This document shows positions 11,530-23,307 of a DNA stretch of 64,000 nucleotides, in pieces. The notes under the pieces were generated by a model. It saw only the letters and a list, made by a program, of their open reading frames with translations. It was not told where the DNA came from and did not search any database. Numbering within the stretch: position 1 is the stretch's first letter; each line of letters opens with the position of its first letter. Both the position numbers and the translations under genes were made by a program. The DNA comes from Rhexocercosporidium sp. MPI-PUGE-AT-0058 (taxonomy: Eukaryota > Ascomycota > Leotiomycetes > Helotiales): the NCBI GenBank assembly GCA_020746875.1, contig JAGTJL010000012.1:310001-374000 (forward strand), in the 5' to 3' direction.

Positions 11530-13931
11530 ATTGATGAGATGTTGAGATGGAGGTGTTGAGAGAGTCGATGCTGGCGGAATATGTTGGATTATTAGATCTG
11601 GGATTTGGGTGGTGTACAGGGCTGTCTAGACGGTGTATGGCGTTACGACTGTAAGATGTGTAGGAATCAGAGACGTCTGTAGGATCGGGAAGGTGTGACG
11701 AGTAAGAGACATATGGTATATATCCTAGAATGGCCTACTAGAGGCACTCTAGAGGCACTCTATAGAAACTAGTGAGAGGAGACCATAGGAGATTTGTGCT
11801 AAGAGCTGCCAGCAGCAACGTTTAGGGATAGAGCCCGATGAGGCAGTATTTCAGTATCGATATCCGAGAAAGAGAAGCGGAACAGAGAGATTTCTGCAAT
11901 CAATTTCTTTCATCGTGATCCTTGGAAAAAAGAATTTTGAAGTACCAGGGCAGTTCACTATAAGCAACTAGCGAAATCTCTCACACTACTCTAATCTCTC
12001 TCTACACTTGCTCTCTAGTAACTCTCCTTTTTCAACATCGCGTTTGCTACGTGTGATTATTTCTTCATTCCCGCTCTCGTGTTTCCCATACTCTGCGTCC
12101 TATTGTTCGCTCACTCTACCTTCCATCTCTACGGCCCTTGCTTCTAAAGTATTTCCAGCACCTTTTTCTGGTGTCTCATCACCGTCAACCTCGCTCTAAT
12201 CATCTGCGGATGAAAGGCAACAAGTCCGAACGACCGGAAGAAACCCATTAAACAGAATCGATATCCTGGTACCGAAGGGAACCAACTTTCCAGGAGACTG
12301 GAGGTCCCTTCACTAGAAACAAGTTGTTCTAAATACTCGTTTTTCCGACTTATGGCGGTGGTAAATCCAAAGGAGACCATGGCAGTGCAACAATATCCAT
12401 AGCCATCGCGCTAAGCGTTGCTGCCAGTTGATTCTGTATTGAGGATGGCAAGGGCAAATCCATTTCATCGGGTGTCAGCCATTGAGAGTCGGATAGGTCA
12501 AGTGTTGGCAGAAGACCCTTGGGGAGATCCGCACTGGTATCGGGTTTTCCTCGAATTCTATTGCATTTCTTACTCCTGGCATAGAACTCCGCACTGTTAT
12601 CTTCCCACAGCTCAGTCGTCTTTTCAGCCCAGCTCTTGAACGCTATCACACCGAGCCAGAAGCCGATGTACGCAAGTGAAGGTACATAAAGCAGAGCGAG
12701 TGAGAGCTGAGCCAGCATCAATTTTCTAAACCAGCCGTCGATAGACACTTTAGCGAATAATTACATGCGATGAATGAGTATAAGCTAGCTATCAGTGTAT
12801 TATCCTGTACGTGACGATCGTTGTATGAGGAACATCTTGAAACTAGAGTACTTCGCTTAAGCGATGTAAACAATAATCATCATCTGACCGCGAAGCCCGC
12901 GAGCATCCTCCTGGAAAGTTTGCATAATGAAGAGTATAGAATATAAGCTCCAGTAACGAAGCTCTTCGTTGGATTCATGGGAAGTTTCGGATTCCGAATT
13001 GGGTGTTACATATTACCTCACTCGGTGTAGTTATGCGAGTGCCGCCCAGGAAAATCCAGTAAAGAGTACAAGGCGACATGCACATGGCTCACCAAAACAT
13101 ATGCACTCTCTAACGTCCCCATCTCATCAGATTCGGAAGTGAATACGAATTACTTGCCCAATGATTCCTCCATACCCAGAAGCACCCGTTCCCACCCGAG
13201 CTCCCTTCCATGTCCCGACTCTTCCGCCCCGACCTCGTTCTCCATCAAAAGGCGAGTTCCCGCAAAATCCCTCCCCATATGTTACAACCAATACAAGTCT
13301 TCCACACTAGACTTCCAAACAAGCCATCTCACGCGCGTCTCAACACCCCCTTGCGAAAACAGGAACTACACACCCTCCAGAACGGCAAGTGGTTAATTTT
13401 CCACACCACCTACCCAACCTTATCCTTAAGAGCATCCAAAGTGCAAATATGCAACCCATATGCTTTATAGAGAAGTCTACTACCGTGGCATCATTGCAGG
13501 CTGGAGATATTACAATAGTAGCTCTCATCGGTGCGGGTGACTGTGGTTATTCAATAAAAATATGAAGATCGCATAACAACTAAGAGCAAAACACGAAACA
13601 GAAAGATTTCATAAAAACAGCGCATAATGAAGTCCCGGGATAGGGCCACCTTACGTACATCCGGCGTTTCTCATTTCGGTTCGTCTCTCGGGGGTGCGGT
13701 TGTTCGTTCAGGCCTATCGTATGTTGCAGTTGGTGTGGAATGTAAGATATGAGCAGAGGGTTGTTGAACTGGTAGGTCCGCCTTAACCCTCTGTTTTGTA
13801 CGGCGCAGCTTAAGAAGGCTTGTTTGATTACAAAAAACAAAACAAAATCACCTCTCCTATCTACTTCAGGCAATCAACCGCCACCCGAAGACGCCAAACA
13901 CCTCACCCAAATTCTCTATGCTTCTCTTTCC
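11530..13931. other. 2.4-kb gene-poor stretch
   Basis: Apart from the weak candidate at 12350-12718 nothing is supported. Direct repeats of AGAGGCACTCTA occur at about 11740-11763. The region 13139-13470 carries two overlapping open frames with no recognisable domain. It forms the downstream flank of the ABC transporter. Confidence 0.5.
12350..12718 (-). CDS. Possible small membrane protein, unknown
   Basis: An open frame of 122 codons from an ATG, with a hydrophobic N-terminal segment (LALLYVPSLAYIGFWLGVIA) that would be a signal anchor, followed by a soluble Ser/Leu/Pro-rich tail ending LPWSPLDLPPP. The frame continues upstream to about 12748, where TTTAG could be a 3' splice site, so an upstream exon is possible. 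No family was recognised and the surrounding DNA is otherwise empty, so this may be a chance frame. Confidence 0.28.
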   Translation of the reverse strand: MLAQLSLALLYVPSLAYIGFWLGVIAFKSWAEKTTELWEDNSAEFYARSKKCNRIRGKPDTSADLPKGLLPTLDLSDSQWLTPDEMDLPLPSSIQNQLAATLSAMAMDIVALPWSPLDLPPP

Positions 13932-16900
13932 TCAAGAATCATAAAGCTCTTTGAAAGCGCTAGCCCTACCTAGAAGCGCCTGCGGGGAATCAAACTCCTT
14001 CAACGTCCCCTCACTCAGCAGCGCAATCCGGTCGAAATCCAAGATCGTATCCAAACGATGCGCCACAGCGATAATTGTACAGTCGTGGAACTCCTTCCGA
14101 ATTATCTCCTGCATCAAATCATCGGACTTGGTATCGACATTGCTCGTCGCCTCATCCAGAATGACAACTTTGCTCTTTCTTAGGATCGCTCTGGCGAGAC
14201 AGAATAGTTGGCGCTGACCGTGCGAGAAGAATTCGGCGTCTAGTAAGGTGTCGAGCCCGCCTTTATTGTGCACAATGTTCCACAGGTGGACTTTTTCAAT
14301 AGCGGATATTATTGCAGCGTCGGTGTGTTGACTGAGCGGATCTGCATTCGCTCGAACAGTGCCGCGGATGAAGAAGGGTTCTTGTGGGATGGCGTTGAGT
14401 CGTGACCGAACGCATTCTCTGGGGAGTTTGGTGATGTCGATTCCATCGATGGTGACTGAACTATCTTCCGTGACTTCCAGCATTCGGAAAAGGGTAGTAA
14501 TTAATGAACTCTTTCCGCTACCGCTTCTTCCACATATACCTATCTTCTCTCCTGGTTGAATCGACATGTTCAAATTGCGAATGACGAGATTATCGTCAGA
14601 GGTGTATGATGCAGACACATTCTTGATTTCGATCGAACCATGCATAGGCCAGTTATCGGGGACTGTTTGGTTCTCCCCTGGCAATTTTTCGGATGCAGTG
14701 TGTCCTGAGAAGCTGATTAAACGTGATATGGCGCCGAGAGACGTTTCGAGGTTCGTCCAAGTCTTGATAATGTTTGCTAGATTTTCATTGAAGCTCATTA
14801 CGTTCAACAATGCCAGACCAACAAATCCAGCGCTGATCTCTGATCGCTGTGAAGATATTAGCATCACGTTGTATTGATTCTCAGATCTCATTTTTTAGGT
14901 TGTACTCACGAGCTTGACGACGAGCGACATGAGAATAACAGCTAAGGCCATCACTAGTAGGTCTAGAGCAAGTGCCAGCCAGCGCTGGATACAGAAAAGG
15001 AGATAGTACGGCTTCTGTGAAGCATCCAATAGAGCAAGATTTCGAGTCTGAGTGAGGAAGTCAGCACAATCGCTTCGCACGCAGTAGGTAGGCTCCAATG
15101 CGGTCCTCGAAAGATCTTCAACGCTGAGTCGTGGCTTACCTGGAAAGTTTCGCCCCACCCAAATGCTCTGATAGTTACAAGTCCGGAGAGAGATTCGATG
15201 AAGTGGGAGTACAATGGAGACTTTGCTTCAAGATCTAAAAGACGCATTTGACGGGAGGTCCTCAGGTAATATTTCTGCAAAACTATGAATTCTGTCAGCA
15301 AAGTACTACGAGCTTGTAGGACGGAACTTACCCCATATCAGAAGAATGACGGGCGGCACTGTGATAGCAAAGTACCCAGCTGACAGACACATCTGGAAAT
15401 TACAGAGGTGAGCTTGAGGTCAATAATTTTGTAACGATATGGAACTAGAAAGGAAATGTGGCGTACCAGTATAGCCCCCATGATTGTGCCGATCATCGCG
15501 AAGCAGAAGTCGATCAGGGAATAGGGCAGTTCTGTATCTATGATGGTCATGTCCTGGGAAAACCTTCAAAGTGTCAGTTGGGATATTACCGAAAGGGAAG
15601 GACTACACTCAACCCACCTGTTGGTAGTTATTCCCGTGTCTGTTTTTGTGAAGAATGACAGTGGTGCCCCCATCACTGTATTGAGCAATGTCTCGTGGAG
15701 CATTTGGGCGCTGCGAGGAACCATCTTCAGAGCTAGAATGTAGACAGCGAGACAAAGTGCAAACATTCCAGTAATTGCGAGCAGCGCGTAGAGACCCAGG
15801 TACAAGGCGTTGACTTCATTACCCCTGGCATCGACTGCCTTCGTCCAGTATGTCAACAAAAATTCGGTCATCTTGATCGCAACACCGAACATGATAATAC
15901 TCGCGAAGAAGGCGGCCGTGTTAAACCATCCAGTAGCCCGAAAGTAGTATTTGTAGACAGCAAAGTCGCCGGACTGCCTATTGATTTCAAGTTCGGCAAT
16001 TTCCAGCTCTTCATCTTCCGAAGTGGGCATGAGTTTCGATGGACCTCCGTTTCCACTCCCGCTTGTCTTGGCCGTTCCTTCGCTTTTCAGTTTGGATGCA
16101 AGGCTCTGAACATAGCCACCGGAATTTCTTAGGTGTTGGAAAGATCCTTGTTCAACGACACGTCCAGTAGAGTCCTGAGATGCACGTCAGTACGTGCCAT
16201 GGCATAGATCTGGCAGCCAAGGGATTGTCTCAATCGACCTGGGGATTGAGTATCTGTATGACACATCGAAAACTTCTGGTGAAACAAAACTTACAAGAGC
16301 AATAATGTGATCGGCGAAACTCAGTCTTTGAATGGCGTGTGTTGCCAACAGTACCGTAATGCCCATCGAGCGGAACAGACCATCTTTTCCGAGAAGAGAA
16401 GCACAAATGTGATCCTCGGTGGAGGCATCAAGACCAGAGAATACGTCGTCGATGATGATGAGTTCTTTCCGAGAATACAACGCTCTTGCGAGAGCAAGTC
16501 GTTGCTTCTGCCCTCCGCTCAACGAAATTCCTGCGCTTCCTACAGGTGTTGCTAATTCCTGTCAGCTTGGTTCAGGGTGGGTTAGATTAGCCCGGGTGTC
16601 ATTTACTTACCATGACCTTTGGGAAGAATTGCTATGTCGGCTTCAAGACCGCATGCATGGACAACTTTGCTGCTATAAGAGGCATGGGAATCAGTATTGT
16701 TGCTCGTGAGGATTTTTGACACATCATCACCGATTTTCGACATTAGCACGGAGGGAATGTTGGTGGATGCTTACTACCAAGGCTCCTCGAATGGCGAAAT
16801 GCCAAGTATGTTCTGCTGGATTGTTCCATTTCGGACCCATCTGCCTCATGCATTAGTACTGCATTAGTACTGTGGTTGTTGAGAGTCGAGTAAGACTCAA

Positions 16901-19480
16901 AGTGTACGAAGAACCTGACAAGGGCAAGGCATGACCTACGAAGTTTGGTCAACAAAAGCAGTACCAGGCGAGTTGCTATAGACGAAGCCTTGAGAGGATG
17001 GAGTCTCTCCCAGTAAACCCTTCAGCAACGTGCTTTTACCACAGCCAACAGGCCCGATAACGAAACATATTTGATGACGCTTTAGGACTAGATTCAGATC
17101 TCGGATAGCTGATATGCCACCCTCACTCCATGCAAAGCTGGCATTCTGGGCGACTAGCAAAGTTGAAGAGGACCCTGTGGAAGACGATTTGAGAGGTTGA
17201 AGCTCGATGTCCCCGTACCCTGGTGGCGATGATGAGTCCTGGCCAGAAGTATTAATCAAAGGGAGTCTGTGATCTTTTCGTGCATCTGATTTCAGAAATG
17301 ACTCGATTCGAGTGAACGAGGCCAGCGCAGCATTCAACAGTGGTATTGCCATTACCTGGGAAAGCAATTATTAGGAGAATCTTGCATGCAGTTATTCATG
17401 ACTCACCAGAGTATTCATTGGCTCTGACTGGAGTACCGTTAGCAAAATTATTTGGTCGTGTGATAGATTTTGCCTCGAAGTCTGGCTCGAGTAGCCGACT
17501 CCTAGGAACCATGGGCATCAAATCAAGGGATGATACACATACCAACAATGTAATCAAGGATAACGCAGTGTATGCTGAGGATGTGTTCAATGTCTGGCCC
17601 GAAATATTGGCGATTATGACAAACAGCGCAAATGTTGCTAGAGGTGCAAGTACTTGGGTGCTGTTTCCTACACACAGTTCGTTTAGCCGCTGTCCATATA
17701 ACGACCAGATGCAACTAATTACCTAGGAATACGCGTACACAGAGCAGTCTTCTGTATAGGTTCGATAGTTTTACCTCTGCAATTCGTAGTCCTTGGATGA
17801 TATTTGTCAGGATGCTCGAGAATCCAAGCATTTTACATGGCTACGAACACAGTCAATTGATGATATTAGTATCAGGATGCACCATGGTCTGCTTGCCTTC
17901 ATTGAACCGAGCATAGAAGCGGTAACGTCAACTCTTGTTTGAATTCCTTCCATCCACAATTTCTGGGCACGGCCCTGTCCTTGAAGTTAGTCTACGTGAG
18001 AGTTGAAATCGTCGAGATGTTCTGGCATCATCATGGGGCCTGACAATGGATCCAGTAAAATTCGAATCTGGGACGGAATATGCTCACCATATATTTCGCC
18101 ACGGCTAAGATACCTCCAGTGGACAAGAAAGCTACAGCTGCTGGAGCAAGAAAAGCAAGTCCCAACTGTTGATGAAGCAGAAATAAGGCTATGGCCAGCT
18201 CCATAGGGACAGCCCAGAATTCATGGAGCGTTCTAAACGATTGACTAATGGCTTCTGAAACGGGCGTCAGGTCAGGTATCGTAGACGGCGATGGTCAAGA
18301 CAAGTAGGCTTACCTGTGTCGTTTGCCATCAGCGTGACAGCAACGGATTCATCGAGTGCAGTGATACTCAGATCCATCGTTTTCGCATAAATGAGACTTA
18401 CCAATGATCCTCGGACAGAGGTGACAAACCGATAGTTCATGTGATAGTAGGAGCCATTCGAGATCGCTAAGCCAAAAAAGACGAGACCGAAAGCACCTGT
18501 GAGTGCCCAACCAATTCTGTCGGGTTCGTCTGGGTTATTCGCAAACTTGATGGCTCTTTCTAGAAGGAACGGCTGAGCGTAGCGGAATCCTATGACACAA
18601 AGACGGGGGAAAATGCAATATGCAAAGGCCACCAGATTTGCCCTGATAGTGGCCCAGAATAGTGCTTGTGATCGGGTCGTGTTGGCAGCCTTCCATGTCT
18701 TGTCTGCGCGAGTCAGGAGAACGCTCGATGCCATGTCATGGTCAATAGGATACAAGTCATCGTTCACAAGAACTTTGGAGAATCCCGTGCGCATCAAGTG
18801 ATTGAGCCAAAAGAAGAAAGATCTGTTGTAGATGCCACTGGTAACCTCTGGAGACGTGTAACGATATTGATCGAGTAAGATATTCCGCTTTTCGATCGCC
18901 TCTGAGATGAGGATCAAGACCTTGATGGCAAGAGCACTGGTAAATACCGCACCGAATGTTCGCGTATTATCGTGAATCAGGAGGGTCCTTGATCGAGCGA
19001 CATCAAAAGGAAGAGTGATGATGAGATAGATGTTGATGATAGCCGAAGGTCTGATGGAGTGCATGTGCTCCATATGAGATAGCAAACACAGCCCAACTGC
19101 GTCGACCAGGGTGAGAGCTGTGGCTGCGATGGACGAGCGAGTTCTGAGAACCGGTGCTGTAGCATTGAGTACCAGAAGAGCAGTTTGCATGCAGGTAAAT
19201 GCCACGAGAAACAGCTGGGAGAGCGATTAGCGAGGAGCAGTAGCGAGAGGTTGGAATGGACAAAAGGTACCAATTTATTTTCGTAGAGGAAACTTCTCGA
19301 GACCTTCCTAGGCTTTCCATAGAGGGCAAAAATCCGAAACGGAAGGACAAGGAGCAGTAGAGTAGATGGTAGGATAGAGAGTATTGTATTTTCGAAGAGG
19401 ATTGTGAAATCAAACTCGTGTGGTACAGTCGGACCAAACGAATTCAGAGAGAATTCAAGCGACGAATGGTTTGAAGCCAT
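13932..19480 (-). CDS. ABC transporter, ABCC/MRP multidrug-resistance type, 17 exons
   Basis: Exons (minus): 19480-19271, 19214-18314, 18254-18088, 17974-17897, 17840-17723, 17667-17543, 17427-17407, 17355-16940, 16840-16775, 16672-16611, 16551-16295, 16174-15618, 15563-15467, 15392-15332, 15282-15140, 15047-14910, 14846-13932; phases agree throughout and give 1443 aa, normal for a full fungal ABCC protein. Order: short TMD0 (begins MASNHSSLEF), TMD1, NBD1 (Walker A GPVGCGKST, signature LSGGQKQR, Walker B LIIIDDVFSGLD), TMD2, NBD2 (Walker A GRSGSGKSS, SHGQRQL, Walker B VVILDEATSNVD, AHRLDT). NBD1 has Asp instead of the catalytic Glu, as usual in ABCC. Oddities: a 21-nt exon (SEPMNTL) and a GC-AG intron (17896-17841). 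It probably exports organic anions or xenobiotics at the plasma or vacuolar membrane. Confidence 0.93.
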
Positions 19481-20480
19481 GTTGACTGGATACGAGGATT
19501 CTAAGAATGCAGAAGCCGAATCAAACTGTAGCTCAGCTACAGAAGAACCCACAAAACAACAGGAAGGAACGGGGTTCAATATATGGAAGACAAAGTCGAC
19601 GACGGGGTTGAGCACCGAGCGCTGAGGCATCTGGCTACGTCCTATTAGAAAGCCATGTACGCAAGCGAGCGAGGCAGCAATAATATTCAATTCAGCTTAT
19701 GGAGTTTTATTCTTGAGAGATACAAGTATGCAATTGGGCTTCTGGCTTCTGCTGTGCCGCATGTCAGCCAAGAGAGAGCTCAAGCCCGCATGAGGGGAGA
19801 TAGGGCGACAATTACCCCGGCAAGAGGCATCGCACCCCTATGCTTACGGGAGTCGAGTTGTCGTACTGGACCTGGGTATGCAGTGGCAAAGGCAGAATCC
19901 CAAAGAGGAAGCTCGAAATGGAGGCTATCTCTTCAAAATACCCAACAGACGTCAGCGGTGTCAATTTCCAAGGTATATCAACCATAATTGTATGAAGGAT
20001 TGCATACAATACGCATGTAATATCCATGGATTTCGAATGCTAATTTTCAGTCGGCCCAACTCTGGGCATGCGCAAGATGTATATCATCTCACGTCTCGGC
20101 TTGGGCATTGAAGTGTCTTCGAGGTAGGTGATGCTGCCCTCATGACGAGTGATAGAAGAACATAAGTCGTTGCCTAGTTTGCAGATCAGAGTAGGATGGT
20201 TACGCAGCAAGAGCCAGTCTTCCAGACCAGACCAGACCAGACCAAAGTGTTATCCAAAAGATGTCTTGTTGTCGTCAGACCGAAAGATGTTGTCGTTGTC
20301 ATCAACCTTCCAAGGTCAGTCAATACTGTACTTAGTCAATCTGGGATCTTGCCCCGCCAATCGGACCAGCCTCCGAACACTCGAGCTGCCAGATCCCACC
20401 CCAGCTCCAAGATCCGTCAATGCCTGCTCTCTCCCAACAGCTATGCTAATTACTTCTTCAGTTGAAGGCCAATTGATACA
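19481..20480. other. Divergent promoter region between the ABC transporter and the PLC-like gene
   Basis: 1 kb without a supported gene. The transporter frame is open upstream to about 19690, but the first ATG matching family N-termini is 19480. A CCAGA array lies at 20222-20243. Confidence 0.6.
20222..20243. repeat. (CCAGA)n microsatellite
   Basis: Four and a half CCAGA units seen directly upstream of the PLC-like gene; a related CAGAC tract occurs near 44880. Confidence 0.9.
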
Positions 20481-21908
20481 ATGTCCTTTCCACCTTTGAT
20501 AATCCGGAACTTGACCGCCACTCCTCTCGAGTTGAAGGTGGTAGAGCGATTCGAAACCGCCGGCTCAGACAAAAACAGCGATGGAGGGGGAGGAGGGGTT
20601 GCCAACATCTCTCGAGCCTTTACTGGCTTGATGAGCAACTTCACGAGCCCATCCTCAACACAGCTTGCCGCGAAGTCTGAAAGCTTCAGTACTCAGGATG
20701 TATCTTTTCCAGTTGGCCCGTTCGAGACGAGAACAACAAATATTCAACCCAATGCCAATCAGATCTTGCGATTGACCTTCGAGGCAGACCAGCAGAGATA
20801 TAGAATCGATACCCCGACCCCATCCCAACGTTCTACGGTCCTTGCACCACTCTCCCCAGATCCACGCTTGGAGTTTACTGGAGTATACATACCAAGCTCT
20901 TCGCATCTTGCTCTATATTCATCCGCAAAGCTAGAGTCATGGATGAGCAAACTCATGGACGAGACTCCACTCTCCGCGCTCAGTATCCCAGGAACCCACA
21001 ACTCCCCAACTCATCATACTGCACTTCCATCAGTTCGATGTCAAGCTGTGGGTATCAAAGAGCAGCTCAATAACGGGGTGCGATTCCTCGATCTCCGCGT
21101 ACAGCCAGAGAATCCGGATGATCCCTCCAAGGACGGGCTGATACTTGTGCATAGCGCATTTCCCATTTCACTGACTGGTACTAAATACCTCCGTGATCTC
21201 CTCAATGTCGTCCACTCGTTTCTGGATGCCAATCCTAGCGAGACCGTCATCATATCACTGAAGCGTGAAGGTATCGGAAAGGCAACCGATCAACAGCTCA
21301 GCAAGATCCTGCACACCCACTACGCAAATGACTCAAACCGCTGGTTTATCCAGAACCGCATTCCGACTCTTGGCGAGTCTCGGAGGAAGGTAGTGTTGAT
21401 CCGGCGATTCGCGCTTGATGACTCCTTGAAAGGAGAGCAGGGTGGTAAGGGCTGGGCCATCGACGGAGAAAGCTGGCCAGATAACTGCGCCGATGGCACT
21501 TGTTCCAGTGGAGAGATCCGAGTCCAGGATTTTTATGAAGTGGCAGAGAGTGAGAACATCCAGAAAAAGATTGGTTACTCAACGGACCAGTTGGCGAGAG
21601 CGGCTCAGGCTGTGTGTGCACTGCCTGGAGATGCAAATGCTGCTGCTGCACAGGCAGTAACGCAGCCGTTCTTCATGAATTTTTTGAGTGCGTCGAATTT
21701 CTGGAGAGCAAATTGCTGGCCGGATCGGATTGCTGCAAAGGTAAACCCTTCGGTCGTTGAGTATCTATGTCGGCAGCATCATATTACTGATGGGAGCATG
21801 GGTGATGGAAGTACTGGAATCGTGGTTTGTGATTGGGTAGGACAGAATGGAGACTGGGACCTAGTTCGTTGCATTGTAGGTATGAATGCTAAGCTTCAGA
21901 TGAGGTAA
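20481..21908 (+). CDS. PI-PLC X-domain-like phosphodiesterase
   Basis: A single exon of 475 aa from ATGTCC. The N-terminal 130 residues form a fungal-specific region (IIRNLTATPLELKVVERFE). The TIM-barrel PLC-like domain starts near residue 160: ALSIPGTHNSPTHH carries the first catalytic His, then GVRFLDLRV, LVHSAF (second His region), ETVIISLKRE and a C-terminal IVVCDWVG. This matches the metal-independent, bacterial-type PI-PLC family with only the X half and no EF-hand, PH or C2 domain. There is no signal peptide. The substrate (phosphatidylinositol or another glycerophosphodiester) is not readable. Its stop lies 91 bp from the stop of the convergent MRPL10 gene. Confidence 0.9.
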   Translation: MSFPPLIIRNLTATPLELKVVERFETAGSDKNSDGGGGGVANISRAFTGLMSNFTSPSSTQLAAKSESFSTQDVSFPVGPFETRTTNIQPNANQILRLTFEADQQRYRIDTPTPSQRSTVLAPLSPDPRLEFTGVYIPSSSHLALYSSAKLESWMSKLMDETPLSALSIPGTHNSPTHHTALPSVRCQAVGIKEQLNNGVRFLDLRVQPENPDDPSKDGLILVHSAFPISLTGTKYLRDLLNVVHSFLDANPSETVIISLKREGIGKATDQQLSKILHTHYANDSNRWFIQNRIPTLGESRRKVVLIRRFALDDSLKGEQGGKGWAIDGESWPDNCADGTCSSGEIRVQDFYEVAESENIQKKIGYSTDQLARAAQAVCALPGDANAAAAQAVTQPFFMNFLSASNFWRANCWPDRIAAKVNPSVVEYLCRQHHITDGSMGDGSTGIVVCDWVGQNGDWDLVRCIVGMNAKLQMR

Positions 21909-21999
21909 AAGGGAAAGCATTTGGATCCGAGTTGTACATTGTTTTGGTTGGTATAGATCTACACATAGAATACAGTGCCTCTATGGCCATGACCAGCCA

Positions 22000-23004
22000 T
22001 TATTCCGTCTTTGTCTCTTCCTTTCCTGGCTCAGATATACCCTTCTCTTCATCCTCCAACATAGTCCGTCTACCTTCAACAGTGAAATATAGACTCTTCC
22101 CAGCACTCTCCAGGGTATTCGTAAGACTAGCACCAAAGCCTTGCAACATAGACACCAGTTGGGCCTGCAATCCCTCCAATCCACCCTCGATACCTCCAAC
22201 CCATCTCGTCCCTTCGACATCAAAGACCTTCCCCTCTACCCTAGCTCCAAGCAGCAAAAGCTTCTGCAGTCCGGTCTGCACAGGAAGATCATGCCACCCA
22301 GGATTTGCTCTTCGAGTTGGAGCTGGGAATTGCGGCGCATTAGGCGATAGAATTGACAACGCCGCTTTCATATGCTGCGGCGAGACATTGGGGAATGTCA
22401 AAAGCATCAATGGCCCAGAAAGCAAAGGTGCCAAAGCATGGGCTGTCCTCGTATCCACCACCGCTTCATGAGCTGCCCTTGACAACGTGTGTGTCAATCC
22501 AGCCTGAGGCTGAGTAGTGGGCTTTGTAGGATCCAGAGTCTGTGAATCTGGCTTGTAGAATTCCACAACCCTCAGCGCAGCAGCAAAAATGCCAGTCTGG
22601 ATAATCTGGATCTTGATACCCTCAGCCAGGTTCTCAGATGGGTGGCCAGCAGCCACTCTCGCATCGTCGACTTTCTGCAGAGCTTTCGCCAGCTCCCGTC
22701 TTATCCCAACCCATTCCATGGATTTCAGATTGTTGTGCTGGAAGAGGAGCATCAGAGGCGTAGAGCGGAGCAGGGAGGCATACTGGCGAAGGAGTTGGGA
22801 TTTGCGGAACTCGGGTGGCTTGTAGGATGGAGGTTGAGTGGATGGGTATCGAGCTATAGGAGGTGCTGGTCTGGCCATCCGCTCGTGAGGTGCTGCGGGT
22901 GTGATTGCTGCTGCTGTTGCATATTGTCGTTGGACTCGGAGTGGTCGTCTGGATCGTAGGATGGATGCAATCGCCTTTGACGGCGGATGTATTCGTGAAG
23001 GCAT
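22000..23004 (-). CDS. Mitochondrial large-subunit ribosomal protein uL10m
   Basis: A single exon of 334 aa; the first ATG is at 23004 (MPSRIHPPSKAIAS). The N-terminus is Arg/Ser/Ala-rich with no acidic residues (RSRRPLRVQRQYATAAA), a typical mitochondrial presequence. The body (FRKSQLLRQYASLLRSTPLM, LLFQHNNLKSMEWVGIRREL, then LLSGPLMLLTFPNVSP) matches fungal mitochondrial L10 of the P0/L10 stalk-base family, which anchors the L7/L12 stalk. The C-terminal half (LLLGARVEGKVFDVEGTRWV) is the usual family ending, followed by a charged tail. It is convergent with the PLC-like gene and divergent from TRP4, sharing a compact 303-bp promoter. Confidence 0.82.
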   Translation of the reverse strand: MPSRIHPPSKAIASILRSRRPLRVQRQYATAAAITPAAPHERMARPAPPIARYPSTQPPSYKPPEFRKSQLLRQYASLLRSTPLMLLFQHNNLKSMEWVGIRRELAKALQKVDDARVAAGHPSENLAEGIKIQIIQTGIFAAALRVVEFYKPDSQTLDPTKPTTQPQAGLTHTLSRAAHEAVVDTRTAHALAPLLSGPLMLLTFPNVSPQHMKAALSILSPNAPQFPAPTRRANPGWHDLPVQTGLQKLLLLGARVEGKVFDVEGTRWVGGIEGGLEGLQAQLVSMLQGFGASLTNTLESAGKSLYFTVEGRRTMLEDEEKGISEPGKEETKTE

Positions 23005-23307
23005 TCTTTTGATAATAGTCAGTAAGATTCTAAATGACGGCACTCGCGCAGTTTCGCAGATGGAGTAGACTGACCTGGCTGTGAGGACTGTGGAGGTGTT
23101 GACAGTCGATGCGCGAGTTCAAAATTATTGTACCTCGATAACCCGAAAGGGGCTTAGCGCATCAACTGGTACTCACCCCGTTTAGGCTTGACCTGACATG
23201 AACACATATTAAACTTCTTGAGTCACCACACAAACAATTCTCAATTCTACATCAAGTCAGACATTATCATTCTTATTCGGACTCAATTTACGGATAAGAA
23301 GGAGAAG
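23005..23307. promoter_or_regulatory. Bidirectional promoter region MRPL10 / TRP4
   Basis: 303 bp separate the two start codons, so both promoters must share it. I did not identify a certain TATA box or a Gcn4-type TGACTC site; an ACTGACC sequence near 23070 is the closest. Confidence 0.5.

Noticed and set aside
13139..13470. Two overlapping plus-strand frames of about 85 codons
   Set aside because: No domain, no clear splice signals, low-complexity Ser/Pro composition; possible UTR or chance.
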